NCBI RefSeq assembly: GCF_902493135.1
Contig: NZ_CABUOD010000002.1
Location: 1 to 64,000, forward strand
Source of the DNA: an uncultured Parabacteroides sp.
GTDB taxonomy: Bacteria > Bacteroidota > Bacteroidia > Bacteroidales > Tannerellaceae
Reading direction: 5' to 3'
Length of the DNA stretch: 64,000 bases
The notes beneath the pieces were generated by a model. That model was not told the origin of the DNA and did not search any database. It worked only from the letters and a program-made list of their open reading frames with translations. Position numbers and translations under genes: made by a program. Below, in pieces: positions 34,254 through 43,187 of this stretch. How positions within the stretch are numbered: position 1 is the stretch's first letter; each line of letters starts with the position of its first letter.

Positions 34254-34756
34254 ATACTTTTCTTTTGATGTTATTGTTCCTTTTACCGCAAAGGAACACA
34301 TAATACGTTATCCGACAATGGCTTCTCTGAAAGTGGCAGCGTATTGCGCTAATACGGCAGCCATTGTCCGTGGACATCATACAGAAACGGCTCTTTTCGC
34401 ATGAATGCTAATCCAACGGAAAGGCTGGCTATTTCATAATCCGATTATTTAATAGTTCTCTATATAGTTGTGTGGTGAAACAAAGTTTTGGTTGTTTGGA
34501 GAGTGACAACATTACGTCATGAAATCATTGAATCAATGTATCACCAAATTGTCGGACAAGCATTGGTTTATTTTCTTCAATATCCGGTTTGGCAGCTATT
34601 CGATAAATCCTTTTGGCAAGTATTTGAATTTCTCGGTTTTCATGTATTCAGGTCTTTCATCTTTTAAATCATTGTTCGATTAAATCAGGTGGTTCCGCCC
34701 TGAATTTGAATGATATCTGCCCAATCCGTCACAGACGGATTTTAGTGTTCACATGA
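34254..34756. other. ~500 bp without a gene in the right arm
   Basis: Occupies the place where the left arm carries the DUF3408 gene. I see no DUF3408 sequence and no coding frame with recognisable content, so this arm has lost that gene. Confidence 0.45.
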
Positions 34757-35184
34757 ACACAGCAAGATGTCTTTTCAGCCGCTCAAAACGTTTTGAGCAG
34801 CCACGAAAAGCACTTGCCCCTGCAGGGGGCTGGGCTTGCCCTCCAAAGTCGGGAAGCCTTGTAAACCTACGGTGTCTGTGTCACAAGGAAGATGAGTTGA
34901 AACAGTTGAAGTCCGAACTTGCCGCACTCGACCGCAAGATACAGTTGGAGCTTGCGCCGCCTACGCCCGAAATTGCCGAAAAAGAAAAGGATGGACAGGA
35001 GGTCAAGCCGGATGCGGAAGGTGGACGGAACATGCCACAACAACACACCGAAGATGCACCGCAGATTCGTAGTCCAATGAATGAACGAAGTCCGTCTGGC
35101 AATTTCATTGCCGACCATATTATCATCGGGCGACCGGGTTTTCAATTCAAGGATGAAAACCGTCCGAAAGGATTGAAAATATAA
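34757..35184 (+). pseudogene. 3' end of a mobilisation-type gene, right inverted copy (428 bp)
   Basis: Inverted repeat of 21500-21927. It encodes KEDELKQLKSELAALDRK, IQLELAPPTPEIAEKEKDG and GNFIADHIIIGRPGFQFKDE, stop at 35184, with no upstream part of the gene. The palindrome at 34781-34798 lies upstream of the coding homology. Differences from the left copy are mostly conservative, which suggests both came from similar functional genes. Confidence 0.7.
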
Positions 35185-35195
35185 AAATATGTAAC

Positions 35196-35223
35196 AGGGG
35201 TTGTCTTTTGTTGGACAACCCCT
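35196..35223. terminator. Hairpin terminator after the right remnant
   Basis: AGGGGTTGTC (35196-35205) pairs with GACAACCCCT (35214-35223). Confidence 0.7.
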
Positions 35224-35269
35224 TAATGTAACGTGTTATTTCACATTGGTTTGCCCATATTTTTATTGA

Positions 35270-35277
35270 TAAATTTG
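35270..35277 (+). promoter_or_regulatory. -7 box TAAATTTG
   Basis: TAAATTTG lies 32 nt upstream of the ATG of the Crp/Fnr-like gene. Confidence 0.6.
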
Positions 35278-35309
35278 GTCTTATCAATAAAAACGAGTAA
35301 AATTGCAAT

Positions 35310-35879
35310 ATGGAAAATATAATCAATAAAATAAAAAGCTACTATCCTGTTTCAGATGAATCGATTCGTCTGATTACTTCTTGTTTTAAAAAACATCTTT
35401 TCCCTGCAAAAACAATTCTGATAAGAGCCGGCAAATTTGACCGGCATGTTTATTTTATAGAACGAGGTATTACACGTTCGTATATTCTACATGAAGGAAA
35501 AGAAATTACTACTTGGTTTTCTTTGGAAGGGGACGCTGTATGTGGTTCTTGGGATTTATATAGAAATAAGTCAGGTTTTGAATATGTAGAAACATTGGAA
35601 CCGACAGTAGTTTATTCTATTAGCATTGAAAGTCTAAATAATCTTTATATTCGGAACATTGATATCGCTAACTGGATGCGGGTATTACAGCAAGAAAATT
35701 TTCTATGGCTTCAAGATATGCACATAAATAGATTGATTCTTCCAGTCAAGGAACGTTATATAGAATTACTTCAGAGGTTTCCATCCCTTTTTCAAAGGAT
35801 AAATCTGGGCTATATAGCATCTTATTTAGGTACAACGCTTCCGACACTTAGTAAAATTCGTTCGGAAACAAAGTCATAA
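35310..35879 (+). CDS. Crp/Fnr-family transcription regulator, 189 aa
   Basis: Cyclic-nucleotide-binding-fold regulator: FPAKTILIRAGKFDRHVYFI, ERGITRSYILHEGKEITTWF, then a shortened C-terminal HTH (INLGYIASYLGTTLPTLSKI). Length and layout are typical of Bacteroidetes Crp-like proteins that bind no cyclic nucleotide. First gene of the right cargo block, converging with the HAD gene. Target genes unknown. Confidence 0.87.
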   Translation: MENIINKIKSYYPVSDESIRLITSCFKKHLFPAKTILIRAGKFDRHVYFIERGITRSYILHEGKEITTWFSLEGDAVCGSWDLYRNKSGFEYVETLEPTVVYSISIESLNNLYIRNIDIANWMRVLQQENFLWLQDMHINRLILPVKERYIELLQRFPSLFQRINLGYIASYLGTTLPTLSKIRSETKS

Positions 35880-35881
35880 TC

Positions 35882-36673
35882 CTATATTATCCCTAAATAC
35901 TGTAAGGCATATTTTATGCCGTCATCATCAACAGTGCCGGTTATAAAATCCGCATGATCTTTAACATTCTCACAAGCATTTCCCATAGCGACTCCAATTC
36001 CAGCCCTACGAAGCATGGGAATGTCATTACCTCCATCACCAAATGCGACCGTAAACGAGGGATTAAGACCATAAAAATTGACCATTTCACACAAACCAGT
36101 ACCTTTATCAACCCCTGCGACATTTATATCTGCAAATACGTCACACCATCTTGATGATGATAAGAGTGGTAATTGTGAAATTATTTCTATTTCAGTCTGG
36201 TTATCTGCAAACAGGCACAACTGTGAAGTTTCACCCGGAATAAATATTTGTGTTAAATCCCGAATTTGTGGCAAAGGTTGAGCAATCATACGTGACATTT
36301 CTTCAACTCTTGCAGTTACTTGATTAACAAAAACTCCAGCATTCCCTTCTACTGATACTGCGACATCGTATCTCTTTGCAAGTTCTATGAAACGAATGAA
36401 GACTTCATGTGGAATAGCATGATGTGAAACAGTAGTGCCATCCCTAAGGACACAGCTTGTCCCATTTAAACCAATTATTCCATCATAAGGTAACATCGAA
36501 ATCTCATTCAGATTCATTGCAGACCTTCCTGTTGCAATAATAATCTTAATTCCCTTCCGATGTAATTCCGCAAGGGAATCTTGTGTTGAGTTAGGCACAA
36601 TATGCTTCTCAAAACTCAATAAAGTGCCGTCCACATCAAAAAAGGCGGCTTGTATATCTTGTTTTATTATCAT
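35882..36673 (-). CDS. Cof-type HAD phosphatase, 263 aa
   Basis: HAD superfamily hydrolase with motif I FFDVDGTLLSF (nucleophile and acid Asp), motif II IIIATGRSAMN, and motif IV FGDGGNDIPMLRRAGIGVAM. The C2-type cap in the middle identifies the Cof/YbiV-like subgroup, which dephosphorylates sugar phosphates and flavin or PLP intermediates. Convergent with the Crp gene (2-nt gap) and divergent from the Nudix gene. Intact. Confidence 0.92.
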   Translation of the reverse strand: MIIKQDIQAAFFDVDGTLLSFEKHIVPNSTQDSLAELHRKGIKIIIATGRSAMNLNEISMLPYDGIIGLNGTSCVLRDGTTVSHHAIPHEVFIRFIELAKRYDVAVSVEGNAGVFVNQVTARVEEMSRMIAQPLPQIRDLTQIFIPGETSQLCLFADNQTEIEIISQLPLLSSSRWCDVFADINVAGVDKGTGLCEMVNFYGLNPSFTVAFGDGGNDIPMLRRAGIGVAMGNACENVKDHADFITGTVDDDGIKYALQYLGII

Positions 36674-36744
36674 AAATGCAAAATTACTTCAAACCATCGA
36701 ATACGATTTTAAGATAGAACAAAAAACAGCCGGATTCCATTCGC

Positions 36745-36752
36745 TAATTTTG
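36745..36752 (+). promoter_or_regulatory. -7 box TAATTTTG
   Basis: TAATTTTG, 22 nt upstream of the Nudix gene ATG. Confidence 0.6.
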
Positions 36753-36774
36753 CATTTTAATCAAAATTAGTAAT

Positions 36775-37407
36775 ATGACAAATCATAATCAGTATAAAGA
36801 AAAATGGCTTCATTGGGCTAAAGAGCTACAGTTCTTGTCTCAGTCTGCGTTGGCATATTGTAAAGACAGCTTTGATATTGAGCGATTTGAGCATATCAGA
36901 GACATATCCGCAGAAATCATAAGTTTATATAGTGGGCTACCGTTTCAGGAAGTAAAAGGGTTGTTCTGCAATGAAACAGGTTTTCAGACCCCGAAATTAG
37001 ACACGCGTGCAGCAATCTTCAAAGAGGGTAAAATCCTGCTCGTTCACGAAAACAATGGTACATGGTCGCTTCCGGGAGGATGGGTCGATGTTTTAGAAAC
37101 AGTTAGGTCAAATACAATAAAAGAGGTTAAAGAAGAAGCCGGACTTGACGTAGAAGCGCGGAGAATCATAGCTGTTCAAGACCGCAACAGGCATAATCTG
37201 CCGCTATATGCATATAACGTATGTAAGATATTCGTCCTTTGCGACATTATGGGCGGAATCTTCACTCAGAATAAAGAAACAACTGAAAGCAATTTTTTCA
37301 GTCTTGATGAACTTCCTGAACTCGCACAGGAAAAGGTTACAGAAGCGCAAATAAAACTTTGCTTCGATGCGTATGAAAATCCAGATTGGCAAGTAACATT
37401 TGATTAA
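36775..37407 (+). CDS. Nudix hydrolase with N-terminal helical domain, 210 aa
   Basis: N-terminal NUDIX_N-type helical region (WLHWAKELQFLSQSALAYCK) and a Nudix domain with box GGWVDVLETVRSNTIKEVKE followed by EAGL. The box fits GX5EX7REUXEEXGU except for Lys in place of the conserved Arg, which is tolerated in some members. Such proteins hydrolyse nucleoside-diphosphate derivatives, often ADP-ribose-like or UDP-X compounds. Followed directly by an acetyltransferase gene on the same strand. Confidence 0.9.
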   Translation: MTNHNQYKEKWLHWAKELQFLSQSALAYCKDSFDIERFEHIRDISAEIISLYSGLPFQEVKGLFCNETGFQTPKLDTRAAIFKEGKILLVHENNGTWSLPGGWVDVLETVRSNTIKEVKEEAGLDVEARRIIAVQDRNRHNLPLYAYNVCKIFVLCDIMGGIFTQNKETTESNFFSLDELPELAQEKVTEAQIKLCFDAYENPDWQVTFD

Positions 37408-37414
37408 AGACAGT

Positions 37415-38014
37415 ATGGGAAAAACCGAATTGGAGAAATGTCTGTCAGGTGAATTATTCAACGGCAGTGATAAAACATTGTCAAATATGGCATTGCAAGC
37501 AAAAAGAATCATCAAGATACTGAATAATACTGATTATGGCGACTATCAAAAAAGGTATGGTTTGCTGACGCAATTGTTCGGACGTATCGGTGAGAATGTA
37601 TGTGTGGATATTGATTTTCATTGTGAATACGGCAAACATATATTATGTGGAAATCGAGTAATAATCAACATGAACTGCACATTTGTTGATAATAATATAA
37701 TAGAAATAGGTGATGATGTCCTTATTGCTTCAAATGTACAGATATATACCGCAACCCATTCCACACGACTTAGGGAACGAATTGTAACAGACTGGAAGCC
37801 GGGTAAAGAAATATGCCATACTTTTGCAAAACCTGTAAAAATATGCAATGGAGCATGGCTTGGTGGAGGCGTAATCATACTACCGGATGTAACCATTGGT
37901 GAAAATAGCGTTATCGGGGCTGGAAGTGTAGTCACACGTTCAATCCCCGCAAATTGTGTGGCTGTCGGCAATCCTTGTAGGGTGATTAAAGAAATAGACA
38001 ATAGCAATACTTAA
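37415..38014 (+). CDS. Sugar O-acetyltransferase (maltose/galactoside type), about 200 aa
   Basis: Left-handed beta-helix acetyltransferase: N-terminal Mac segment MALQAKRIIKILNNTD, hexapeptide repeats, the catalytic histidine in YTATHSTRLRERI, and GAGSVVTRSIPANCVAVGNP at the end. Uses acetyl-CoA on a sugar hydroxyl. ATG at 37415 is preferred to an overlapping TTG at 37400. Lies 7 nt after the Nudix stop, thus co-transcribed. Not a Vat protein: the LQWWKWD tail and the Vat N-terminus are absent. Confidence 0.88.
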   Translation: MGKTELEKCLSGELFNGSDKTLSNMALQAKRIIKILNNTDYGDYQKRYGLLTQLFGRIGENVCVDIDFHCEYGKHILCGNRVIINMNCTFVDNNIIEIGDDVLIASNVQIYTATHSTRLRERIVTDWKPGKEICHTFAKPVKICNGAWLGGGVIILPDVTIGENSVIGAGSVVTRSIPANCVAVGNPCRVIKEIDNSNT

Positions 38015-38104
38015 TGTTATGAATATTTCATGTCAGACAACGAGAAAATCCGGTTAAAACTTCATTAAAATAATCAATTATAATGATTGAAGTGCTGAAA
38101 TACT

Positions 38105-40273
38105 ATGCAGGAATTTCTTCGATTAGTAGGTTGTGGTTATACGCTAATTTTAATACTCATAAGTTGCATTATTGGTATTTGGCATAACGAATGGCAAGAA
38201 GTGGAGGCATTAGAATCCGACAATCGACAGATTGACGAATTCCGAAAAGACATAAACAATATCCATATTCAACTGATAGAGTTTTCCCTATTGGGTGAAA
38301 CGATATTGGAATGGGATGATGAGGATTTAGGACTTTACCATGCTCGGCGTATGTCAATAGACAGTATGTTCTGCCGTTTCAAAGCAACCTATCCGGCAGA
38401 ACGTATTGACAGTGTACGCCTTCTTCTCAAAGATAAGGAACGGCAGATATGCCAAATCGTTCAGATTCTTGAACAGCAACAAGCCATCAACGATAAGATA
38501 ACCAGCCAAGTACCTGTAATCGTGCAGAAGAGTGTGCAGGCACAGCCCAAGAAGTCCAAGCGCAAGGGTTTCTTGGGCATCTTTGGCAAAAAGGAAGAAG
38601 CGAAACCAACTGTGACTACTACGATGCTCAGTTCCCTTAACCGGAATATGATAGCAGAACAACAGGCGCAAAGCCACCGTTTATCGGAACATGCCGACAG
38701 TCTTGCTGCACGAAATGCGGAACTCAACAGACAACTGCAAGGACTGGTAGTTCAAATAGACGAGAAAGTTCAAGCAGACTTACAGAAACGGGAAACGGAA
38801 ATAGCCGCCATGCGTGAAAGGTTTTTTATTCAGATAGGTGGCTTGACAGGATTCGTTGTGTTGTTATTGATAATCTCTTACATAATTATCCACCGAAATA
38901 TCACCCGTATCAAACGATACAAGCGAGAAACTGCGGATTTAATAGAACAGTTGAAACAGTCTGTTGAACAGAACGAGGCACTGATAGCTTCCCGCAAGAA
39001 AGCCGTGCATACCATTATCCATGAATTACGTACACCGCTAACGGCAATAACCGGTTATGCCGGACTGATGCGGAAAGATTACAATACGGATAAAATCGGG
39101 GGTTATATCCAAAATATTCAGCAATCCTCCGACCGTATGCGTGAAATGCTTAATACTCTGCTGAGTTTCTTCCGTCTGGACAACGGCAAGGAGCAGCCCA
39201 ATTTCTCTCCTTGCCGTATTTCGGCAATCACGCACATTCTTGAAACGGAGTTTACGCCAATTGCCATAAACAAGGGACTTGCTCTTACTGTGACGAACCA
39301 TACTGATGCTGTTGTCTTGACCGATAAGGAACGTATCCTGCAAATCGGCAACAACCTGCTGTCAAACGCCATCAAGTTCACGGAGAACGGCGGCGTTTCT
39401 CTGACGACAGATTACGCTAACGGGATGCTGACACTTATCGTCGAAGATACAGGGACAGGCATGACCGAAGAGGAACAGCAACGTGTGTTCGGTGCGTTTG
39501 AACGTCTGTCAAACGCAGTAGCAAAAGACGGTTTTGGTCTGGGATTGTCTATCGTGGAGCGTATCGTGGCAATGCTTGGTGGCACAATACGGCTGGACAG
39601 CGAGAAAGGCAAAGGCAGCCGTTTCACGGTGGAAATACCCATGCAGACTGTCGAGGAACTGCCGGAACAGTTCAATTCAAGTTACGTTCGTCACAATGAA
39701 GCATATCATGATGTAATTGCCATAGATAATGACGAAGTTCTGCTCCTGATGCTAAAAGAAATGTATGCCCATGAAGGAGTACACTGCGATACCTGCACCG
39801 ATGCTGCGGAGTTGGTGGAAATGATAAGGGAAAAGGAATACAGTCTGTTGCTTACTGACCTGAATATGCCGGAGACAAACAGCTTCGAGCTGCTGGAACT
39901 GTTGCGCGCTTCCAACGTGGGCAATTCAAGGAACATCCCGGTAGTCGTGACAACCGCTTCAGGCAGTTGTAGCAAAGAAGAACTTATAGGACGTGGATTT
40001 GCCGAATGCCTATTCAAGCCGTTCTCCATATCGGAGCTGATAGAAGTTTCCGACAAATGCGCCATTAAAGGCAAATCGGACGAAAAGCCGGATTTTACCT
40101 CCCTGCTGTCCTACGGCAATGAATCCGTCGTGTTGGATAAGCTGATAACGGAAACCAAAAAGGAAATGCAGGCAATCAGGGATGCGGAACGACGGAAAGA
40201 CCTTCAAGAATTGGATGCCCTTATACACCACTTGCGCAGCTCGTGGGAGAATTACGTGCAGACCAGCCGTTAA
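38105..40273 (+). CDS. rteA: RteA-like hybrid sensor histidine kinase, right copy, frameshifted near its end
   Basis: Homologue of 5307-7412 in inverted orientation. Membrane segment near residues 8-28, coiled-coil sensor region, membrane segment near 245-265, HisKA with H306 (HTIIHELRTPLTAI), NLLSNAIKF, VEDTGTGM, GFGLGLSIV, receiver Asp D585 (LLLTDLNMPE), then the Hpt histidine in HHLRSSWE. Unlike the left copy it reads into the Hpt motif, but a 1-nt loss just after SSWE at about 40248 ends the frame at NYVQTSR. The tail continues in the next frame at 40252-40413. About 45 final residues are lost. Confidence 0.88.
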   Translation: MQEFLRLVGCGYTLILILISCIIGIWHNEWQEVEALESDNRQIDEFRKDINNIHIQLIEFSLLGETILEWDDEDLGLYHARRMSIDSMFCRFKATYPAERIDSVRLLLKDKERQICQIVQILEQQQAINDKITSQVPVIVQKSVQAQPKKSKRKGFLGIFGKKEEAKPTVTTTMLSSLNRNMIAEQQAQSHRLSEHADSLAARNAELNRQLQGLVVQIDEKVQADLQKRETEIAAMRERFFIQIGGLTGFVVLLLIISYIIIHRNITRIKRYKRETADLIEQLKQSVEQNEALIASRKKAVHTIIHELRTPLTAITGYAGLMRKDYNTDKIGGYIQNIQQSSDRMREMLNTLLSFFRLDNGKEQPNFSPCRISAITHILETEFTPIAINKGLALTVTNHTDAVVLTDKERILQIGNNLLSNAIKFTENGGVSLTTDYANGMLTLIVEDTGTGMTEEEQQRVFGAFERLSNAVAKDGFGLGLSIVERIVAMLGGTIRLDSEKGKGSRFTVEIPMQTVEELPEQFNSSYVRHNEAYHDVIAIDNDEVLLLMLKEMYAHEGVHCDTCTDAAELVEMIREKEYSLLLTDLNMPETNSFELLELLRASNVGNSRNIPVVVTTASGSCSKEELIGRGFAECLFKPFSISELIEVSDKCAIKGKSDEKPDFTSLLSYGNESVVLDKLITETKKEMQAIRDAERRKDLQELDALIHHLRSSWENYVQTSR

Positions 40274-40413
40274 GGGAACTTTATAAACTGCTTCATTGTA
40301 AGGATACACCCGATTGGGAGGCGATACATAACATATTGACAGTCGTGCAGGATAAAGGTTCGGAGATTATTCGGCTGGCAAAAGAAGAAAGGAGAAAATA
40401 CAACAATGGATAA
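40252..40413 (+). pseudogene. Out-of-frame tail of the right-copy RteA
   Basis: Reads LRADQPLRELYKLL, later DKGSEIIRLAKEERRKYNNG, stop at 40413. It aligns with RADLPLRELYKQL .. DKGSEIIQQAKEERRKYNNE at the end of the left copy. A single missing base separates it from the main frame. It overlaps the rteB start by 8 nt, just as in the left arm. Confidence 0.85.
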
Positions 40414-41728
40414 AACAAAAATCATCGTGGTGGAAGATAATATCGTGTATTGCGAGTTTGTCTGCAACCTGCTGGCGCGGGAGGGATTCCGTACCGTGCA
40501 GGCTTTCCACCTCTCGACAGCGAAGAAACTTCTGCAACAAGCCTCTGACAATGATATAGTAGTTTCTGATTTGCGTCTGCCCGACGGCAACGGTATCGAC
40601 CTGTTGCGTTGGATGCGCAAGGAAGGCATGACGCAGCCGTTCATCATCATGACTGACTATGCCGAAGTGCATACGGCGGTTGAAAGCATGAAACTCGGCT
40701 CGCTGGACTACATACCCAAGCAGCTTGTGGAGGACAAACTCGTGCCTCTGCTCCACACCATACTAAAAGAGCGGAATATCGGGCGAAGCCGTATGCCCGT
40801 CTTTGCACGTGACGGTTCCGCCTTTCAGAAAATCATGCACCGGATAAGGCTGGTAGCCCCAACCGACATGAGTGTGCTGATATCCGGAGAGAACGGCACG
40901 GGCAAAGAGCATATCGCCCACCATCTGCATGATAAAAGCAAACGTTCCGGCAAGCCGTTCGTGGCTGTGGACTGCGGTTCACTCACCAAAGAGCTTGCAC
41001 CATCGGCATTCTTCGGACATGTCAAAGGCGCATTCACCGGTGCGGACAGTGCCAAGAAAGGATATTTCCATGAAGCCGAAGGCGGCACGCTGTTCTTGGA
41101 TGAGGTAGGCAACCTCGCACCGGAAACACAACAGATGCTACTTCGCGCCATACAGGAGCGGCGATACCGCCCGATAGGTGACAGAGCGGATAAGAGTTTC
41201 AACATCCGTATCATCGCCGCCACCAACGAGAATCTGGAAAAGGCGGTCAATGAAAAGCGTTTCCGGCAGGATTTGTTATACCGCCTACATGACTTTGAAA
41301 TAACCGTTCTGCCCTTACGTGACTGTCAGGAGGACATTATGCCGCTGGCGGAGTTCTTCCGTGAGATTGCCAATAAGGAATTGGAATGCAAGGTTAGCGG
41401 TTTCAGTTCCGAAACACGGAAAGCGTTGCTGACCCATTCATGGCCGGGCAACGTCCGTGAGCTTCGGCAGAAAATCATGGGCGCAGTGTTGCAGGCACAG
41501 ACGGGATTTGTCACAAAAGAGCATCTGGAACTTGGGATAAATAGAACAACCTCTGTTACCGGCTTTTCCCTACGCAACGATGAGGAAGATAAAGAGCGGA
41601 TTATACGTGCTTTGAAGCAGGCTGACGGGAACCGGAAGGTCGCCGCCGAACTGCTTGGAATAGGCAGGACAACACTCTATAATAAACTGGAAGAATATGG
41701 ATTGAAGTATAAATTTGAGCAACCATAG
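40406..41728 (+). CDS. rteB: RteB-like sigma-54-type response regulator, 440 aa (right copy)
   Basis: Full-length NtrC-class regulator. Receiver with D55; AAA+ with Walker A GENGTGKE (161-168), the canonical GAFTGA loop (208-213), Walker B LFLDEVG; Fis-type HTH at the C-terminus (KVAAELLGIGRTTLYNKLEE). By homology with CTnDOT RteB it would be phosphorylated by RteA and activate excision/transfer regulators with RpoN. The left copy differs at the GAFTGA loop, so this is the more likely functional copy. Confidence 0.93.
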   Translation: MDKTKIIVVEDNIVYCEFVCNLLAREGFRTVQAFHLSTAKKLLQQASDNDIVVSDLRLPDGNGIDLLRWMRKEGMTQPFIIMTDYAEVHTAVESMKLGSLDYIPKQLVEDKLVPLLHTILKERNIGRSRMPVFARDGSAFQKIMHRIRLVAPTDMSVLISGENGTGKEHIAHHLHDKSKRSGKPFVAVDCGSLTKELAPSAFFGHVKGAFTGADSAKKGYFHEAEGGTLFLDEVGNLAPETQQMLLRAIQERRYRPIGDRADKSFNIRIIAATNENLEKAVNEKRFRQDLLYRLHDFEITVLPLRDCQEDIMPLAEFFREIANKELECKVSGFSSETRKALLTHSWPGNVRELRQKIMGAVLQAQTGFVTKEHLELGINRTTSVTGFSLRNDEEDKERIIRALKQADGNRKVAAELLGIGRTTLYNKLEEYGLKYKFEQP

Positions 41729-41933
41729 CCCGCAATTCACCGGATTTGTATGATTTTGATTATCAGAATTTGGTTAATTCTTAAAATAATATTATCTTCG
41801 CATTGAGCTATTTGAAATGATTGGGAATCATGCAAAATGATGAAGATAGGTGGTTTCTAAACCATTACCTATACCTTTATTATTGGTTTGCAATTTATTG
41901 ATAATCAAGCATACATTAGTTAGTGCAACAAAT
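41729..41933. other. Right end of the composite element
   Basis: Between the rteB stop and the interrupted integrase gene. It holds an imperfect palindrome at 41846-41872 (ATAGGT / ACCTAT arms). No reading frame. The junction is near 41933; integrase homology begins at 41934. Confidence 0.55.
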
Positions 41934-42709
41934 GTATATACGCAGAAGATGAAAACGTCCCGTACCAGTTCCAGCCGTTCAATCCTGAACTCTTTCTGCC
42001 ATATCCGGTTTATCTCGGCTTGGCTTAGGAACTGTTTGTTTACCTCCACCTCGTGAAACTTGATTCCGGCAAACGGGTTCTTTGTCAGCCATTCGTTGGC
42101 AATGGCAAGGTTTATCACTTTCTTAAAGCATTTCATGTACCGGATAACGGTATTCTGTGCACAATGCTTTTCTGCCTTTAGGTACAGGTCGAATTTGCGG
42201 ACAAGTTCCCCGTTCACCTCACGCAACAGCATATCATCTACCTTATAATCCCGTTTTACCAGTTCCATGAGATATTTCAGACAATTATCGTAACGTCTTA
42301 CGGTAATGTCGGCATAATCCGTTCCGATTAGTTTCCGGCAGTTGTCGTTATGTTCCTTGAATACATTATATAATGTCTTGAAAGTTTCGTCCTTTCCCTG
42401 ATAGCGGTTTACGATGGCACGGGCAGAAATAATCTTTCCCTCCAGTTCTAGATCTTGATAGATTTGATAGAATTTCACACGCAAGGCATCAATGTAATGG
42501 TTTAGTTCTACGGAATTGCGGTCTTTGCCTATTGATTTCTCTTTGTCCTGCGACCAAAGTGGGACTTTTACACTTCGTTTTAGTTGAAGTTCCACATATA
42601 AACGGTCATAAGTGACGCGTACACGCACGGGAGCTTCCCCGTTTTTTAACAGTTTGCTACGCTTGATGAAGAACAAAACGCTGAATCTTTTTCTTTCCAT
42701 ACTGCTCAA
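41934..42709 (-). pseudogene. N-terminal half of a tyrosine recombinase interrupted by the composite
   Basis: Reads MSSMERKRFSVLFFIKRSKL through Arm-type and SAM-like domains to ELVRDVFIFCVYT, where the expected GLAFxDV motif is replaced by unrelated FVALTNVCLI and a stop at 41828. The missing continuation, TGLAFIDVYNL, begins at position 181 of the window on the same strand. A perfect frame is restored if the target read GTATATACTGGG on the minus strand. It is probably the integrase of an older, outer element. Its own -7 box (TAACTTTG, 42722-42729) remains. Confidence 0.85.
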
Positions 42710-42721
42710 TTTTTAATGATA

Positions 42722-42729
42722 CAAAGTTA
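42722..42729 (-). promoter_or_regulatory. -7 box TAACTTTG of the interrupted integrase
   Basis: Minus-strand TAACTTTG, just upstream of the start codon at 42709. Confidence 0.55.
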
Positions 42730-42894
42730 GGAAATCGAACCGAGGACTCTGTTATGTAAAATAGTGCAACGTGCTGTAAAAGAATGAAGTAACTATTGCG
42801 CAGTGGAACATTCAGGGCTTTCTAAAACCGTCCCCCGAATAAGGACGTACAGTTTGCTTTAATCCCACTTATTTTGCTTATTCTTGGAAATGAA

Positions 42895-42927
42895 AAATCC
42901 CTGAACTTCTTTGAAATTCAGGGATTT
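42895..42927. terminator. Hairpin terminator, 11-bp stem
   Basis: AAATCCCTGAA (42895-42905) pairs with TTCAGGGATTT (42917-42927) and is followed by T-rich sequence. The remaining 42710-42949 interval shows no gene. Confidence 0.65.
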
Positions 42928-42949
42928 ACATCGTTTTTCTTTTCTTGAA

Positions 42950-43004
42950 AGTGGTGCCACCAGGAATCGAACCGGGGACACAAGGATTTTCAGTCCTTTG
43001 CTCT
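42950..43004. repeat. Attachment-site repeat of the tRNA-Phe island, distal copy
   Basis: 55 bp identical to 53383-53437. It covers the tRNA-Phe 3' part from the end of the D-arm through the discriminator base, plus 2 bp beyond. Confidence 0.9.
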
Positions 43005-43068
43005 TTCCGCTTCAAAAACCTTGACCTGCGGTCAAAGTTTCCGAAGCAACCAACTGAGCTATAACACC
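42952..43068 (-). pseudogene. tRNA-Phe copy with a 44-nt insertion in the D-loop
   Basis: The minus strand reads as tRNA-Phe(GAA) from GGTGTTATAGCTCAGTTGGT to its 3' end, but 44 nt are inserted before AGAGC. The insert can fold as a hairpin (TTTGACC / GGTCAA). Without it the length is 73 nt, as in the intact gene. The only other differences are C5T and C6T, which still give G-U pairs in the acceptor stem. No TAnnTTTG box precedes it. Probably inactive and part of the island end. Confidence 0.8.
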
Positions 43069-43187
43069 TTATACAGTTACTTCCTTTTCCTCTTTATCAT
43101 CCAGAATATTCTGGTTTACATCTGAGTTTACATCAGCATTTTGTTAATACTATTGTTAATTATCTCATTTTCAATTCAAATATACGC

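Noticed and set aside
37415..38014. A second Vat-type resistance enzyme
   Set aside because: It has a maltose/galactoside-acetyltransferase N-terminal segment and lacks the Vat start and LQWWKWD tail.
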